Source: a virus
DNA length: 64,000 bases
Direction: 5' to 3' (one strand)
IMG/VR virus record: IMGVR_UViG_3300025112_000005
Location: 16,206-80,205 of that record
Shown here: in pieces, positions 63,938-64,000 of the stretch
Layout of the letters: each line of letters opens with the position of its first letter
Numbering within the stretch: position 1 is the first letter of the stretch
Program-made: the position numbers and the translations under genes
Notes under the pieces: model-generated
What the model saw: the letters and a program-made list of their open reading frames with translations, nothing else
Databases searched by the model: none
Told to the model about the DNA's origin: nothing

Positions 63938-64000
63938 CGGAATCATCTGGCTTGTCGGTTGCATCCTTCCGCGCTCCCGCCGCCGGAATCATCTGGCGTG
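63938..64000 (+). repeat. Direct repeat CGGAATCATCTGGC at window end
   Basis: The 14-base sequence CGGAATCATCTGGC occurs at 63938-63951 and 63984-63997, 46 bases apart, in non-coding DNA after the lysis genes. The window ends just after the second copy, so this may be the start of a longer array or a boundary element. Confidence 0.7.

Noticed and set aside
1-64000. CRISPR array, insertion sequence or integrase
   Set aside because: No regularly spaced repeats with unique spacers, no transposase DDE or recombinase motifs, and no inverted-repeat-bounded element were seen.

Overview
This window is a piece of a large, GC-rich (about two-thirds G+C by eye) tailed bacteriophage with a contractile tail. 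Evidence for the virus type is a large terminase, portal, MuF-like head protein, prohead protease, scaffold and HK97-type major capsid protein, followed by a tail sheath, tail tube, tape measure, baseplate J, gp25-like wedge and a lysis cassette. Nearly every gene lies on the + strand. Genes are packed head to tail, usually with NTGA start/stop overlaps, and GTG and TTG starts are common. The first gene is cut by the window edge, so this is not a complete genome. The host cannot be named. The base composition fits a high-GC bacterium, and spanin-like genes hint at a Gram-negative one.

Layout. 1-495: two short leftward genes. 496-753: divergent control region. 754-7897: early/replication block with a small HTH protein, a D5-type primase-helicase, an iteron-rich candidate origin (3253-3511), a VRR-NUC nuclease, a lytic transglycosylase, small zinc-binding and unknown proteins, and a DUF7768-like protein. 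7925-11875: a 1031-residue His/Ala-rich protein and three small genes. 11876-12411: a structured non-coding stretch ahead of the terminase. 12412-14622: terminase block. 14644-43192: head region, in which portal, MuF, protease, scaffold and capsid genes are interleaved with very large multidomain proteins. 43215-49276: connector, neck, sheath and tube. 49286-61888: tail chaperones, tape measure, baseplate and fibre-like proteins. 61891-63937: CHAP endolysin, holin-like and spanin-like genes.

The most striking feature is the set of giant proteins at 7925-11020, 14644-18594, 22003-26178, 27914-30388, 30385-34350 and 34552-38961, with a free-standing zincin at 18591-19109. They match the 'polyvalent protein' concept: LPD1, several HExxH metallopeptidases, an SNF2 helicase, a PAPS-reductase-like PP-loop enzyme, DdrB-like and ParB-like domains, DUF6884 and a TGT/DpdA-like domain. 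Such proteins are thought to be packaged with DNA and injected. I see three layers of shared short motifs in them: (i) QLxLF-type peptides matching the bacterial sliding-clamp binding consensus, (ii) aromatic Gly/Lys/Trp/Tyr cassettes repeated between otherwise unrelated proteins, and (iii) [L/I]-x-K-A tetrapeptides just before many cassettes, also present in portal, scaffold, protease and capsid, which could be prohead-protease sites. My working model, which is inference, is that these polyproteins are co-packaged, processed by the prohead protease, and after injection dock on the host replication clamp to protect or reprogramme DNA.

No integrase, clear lysogeny module, tRNA gene, CRISPR array or insertion sequence was recognised.
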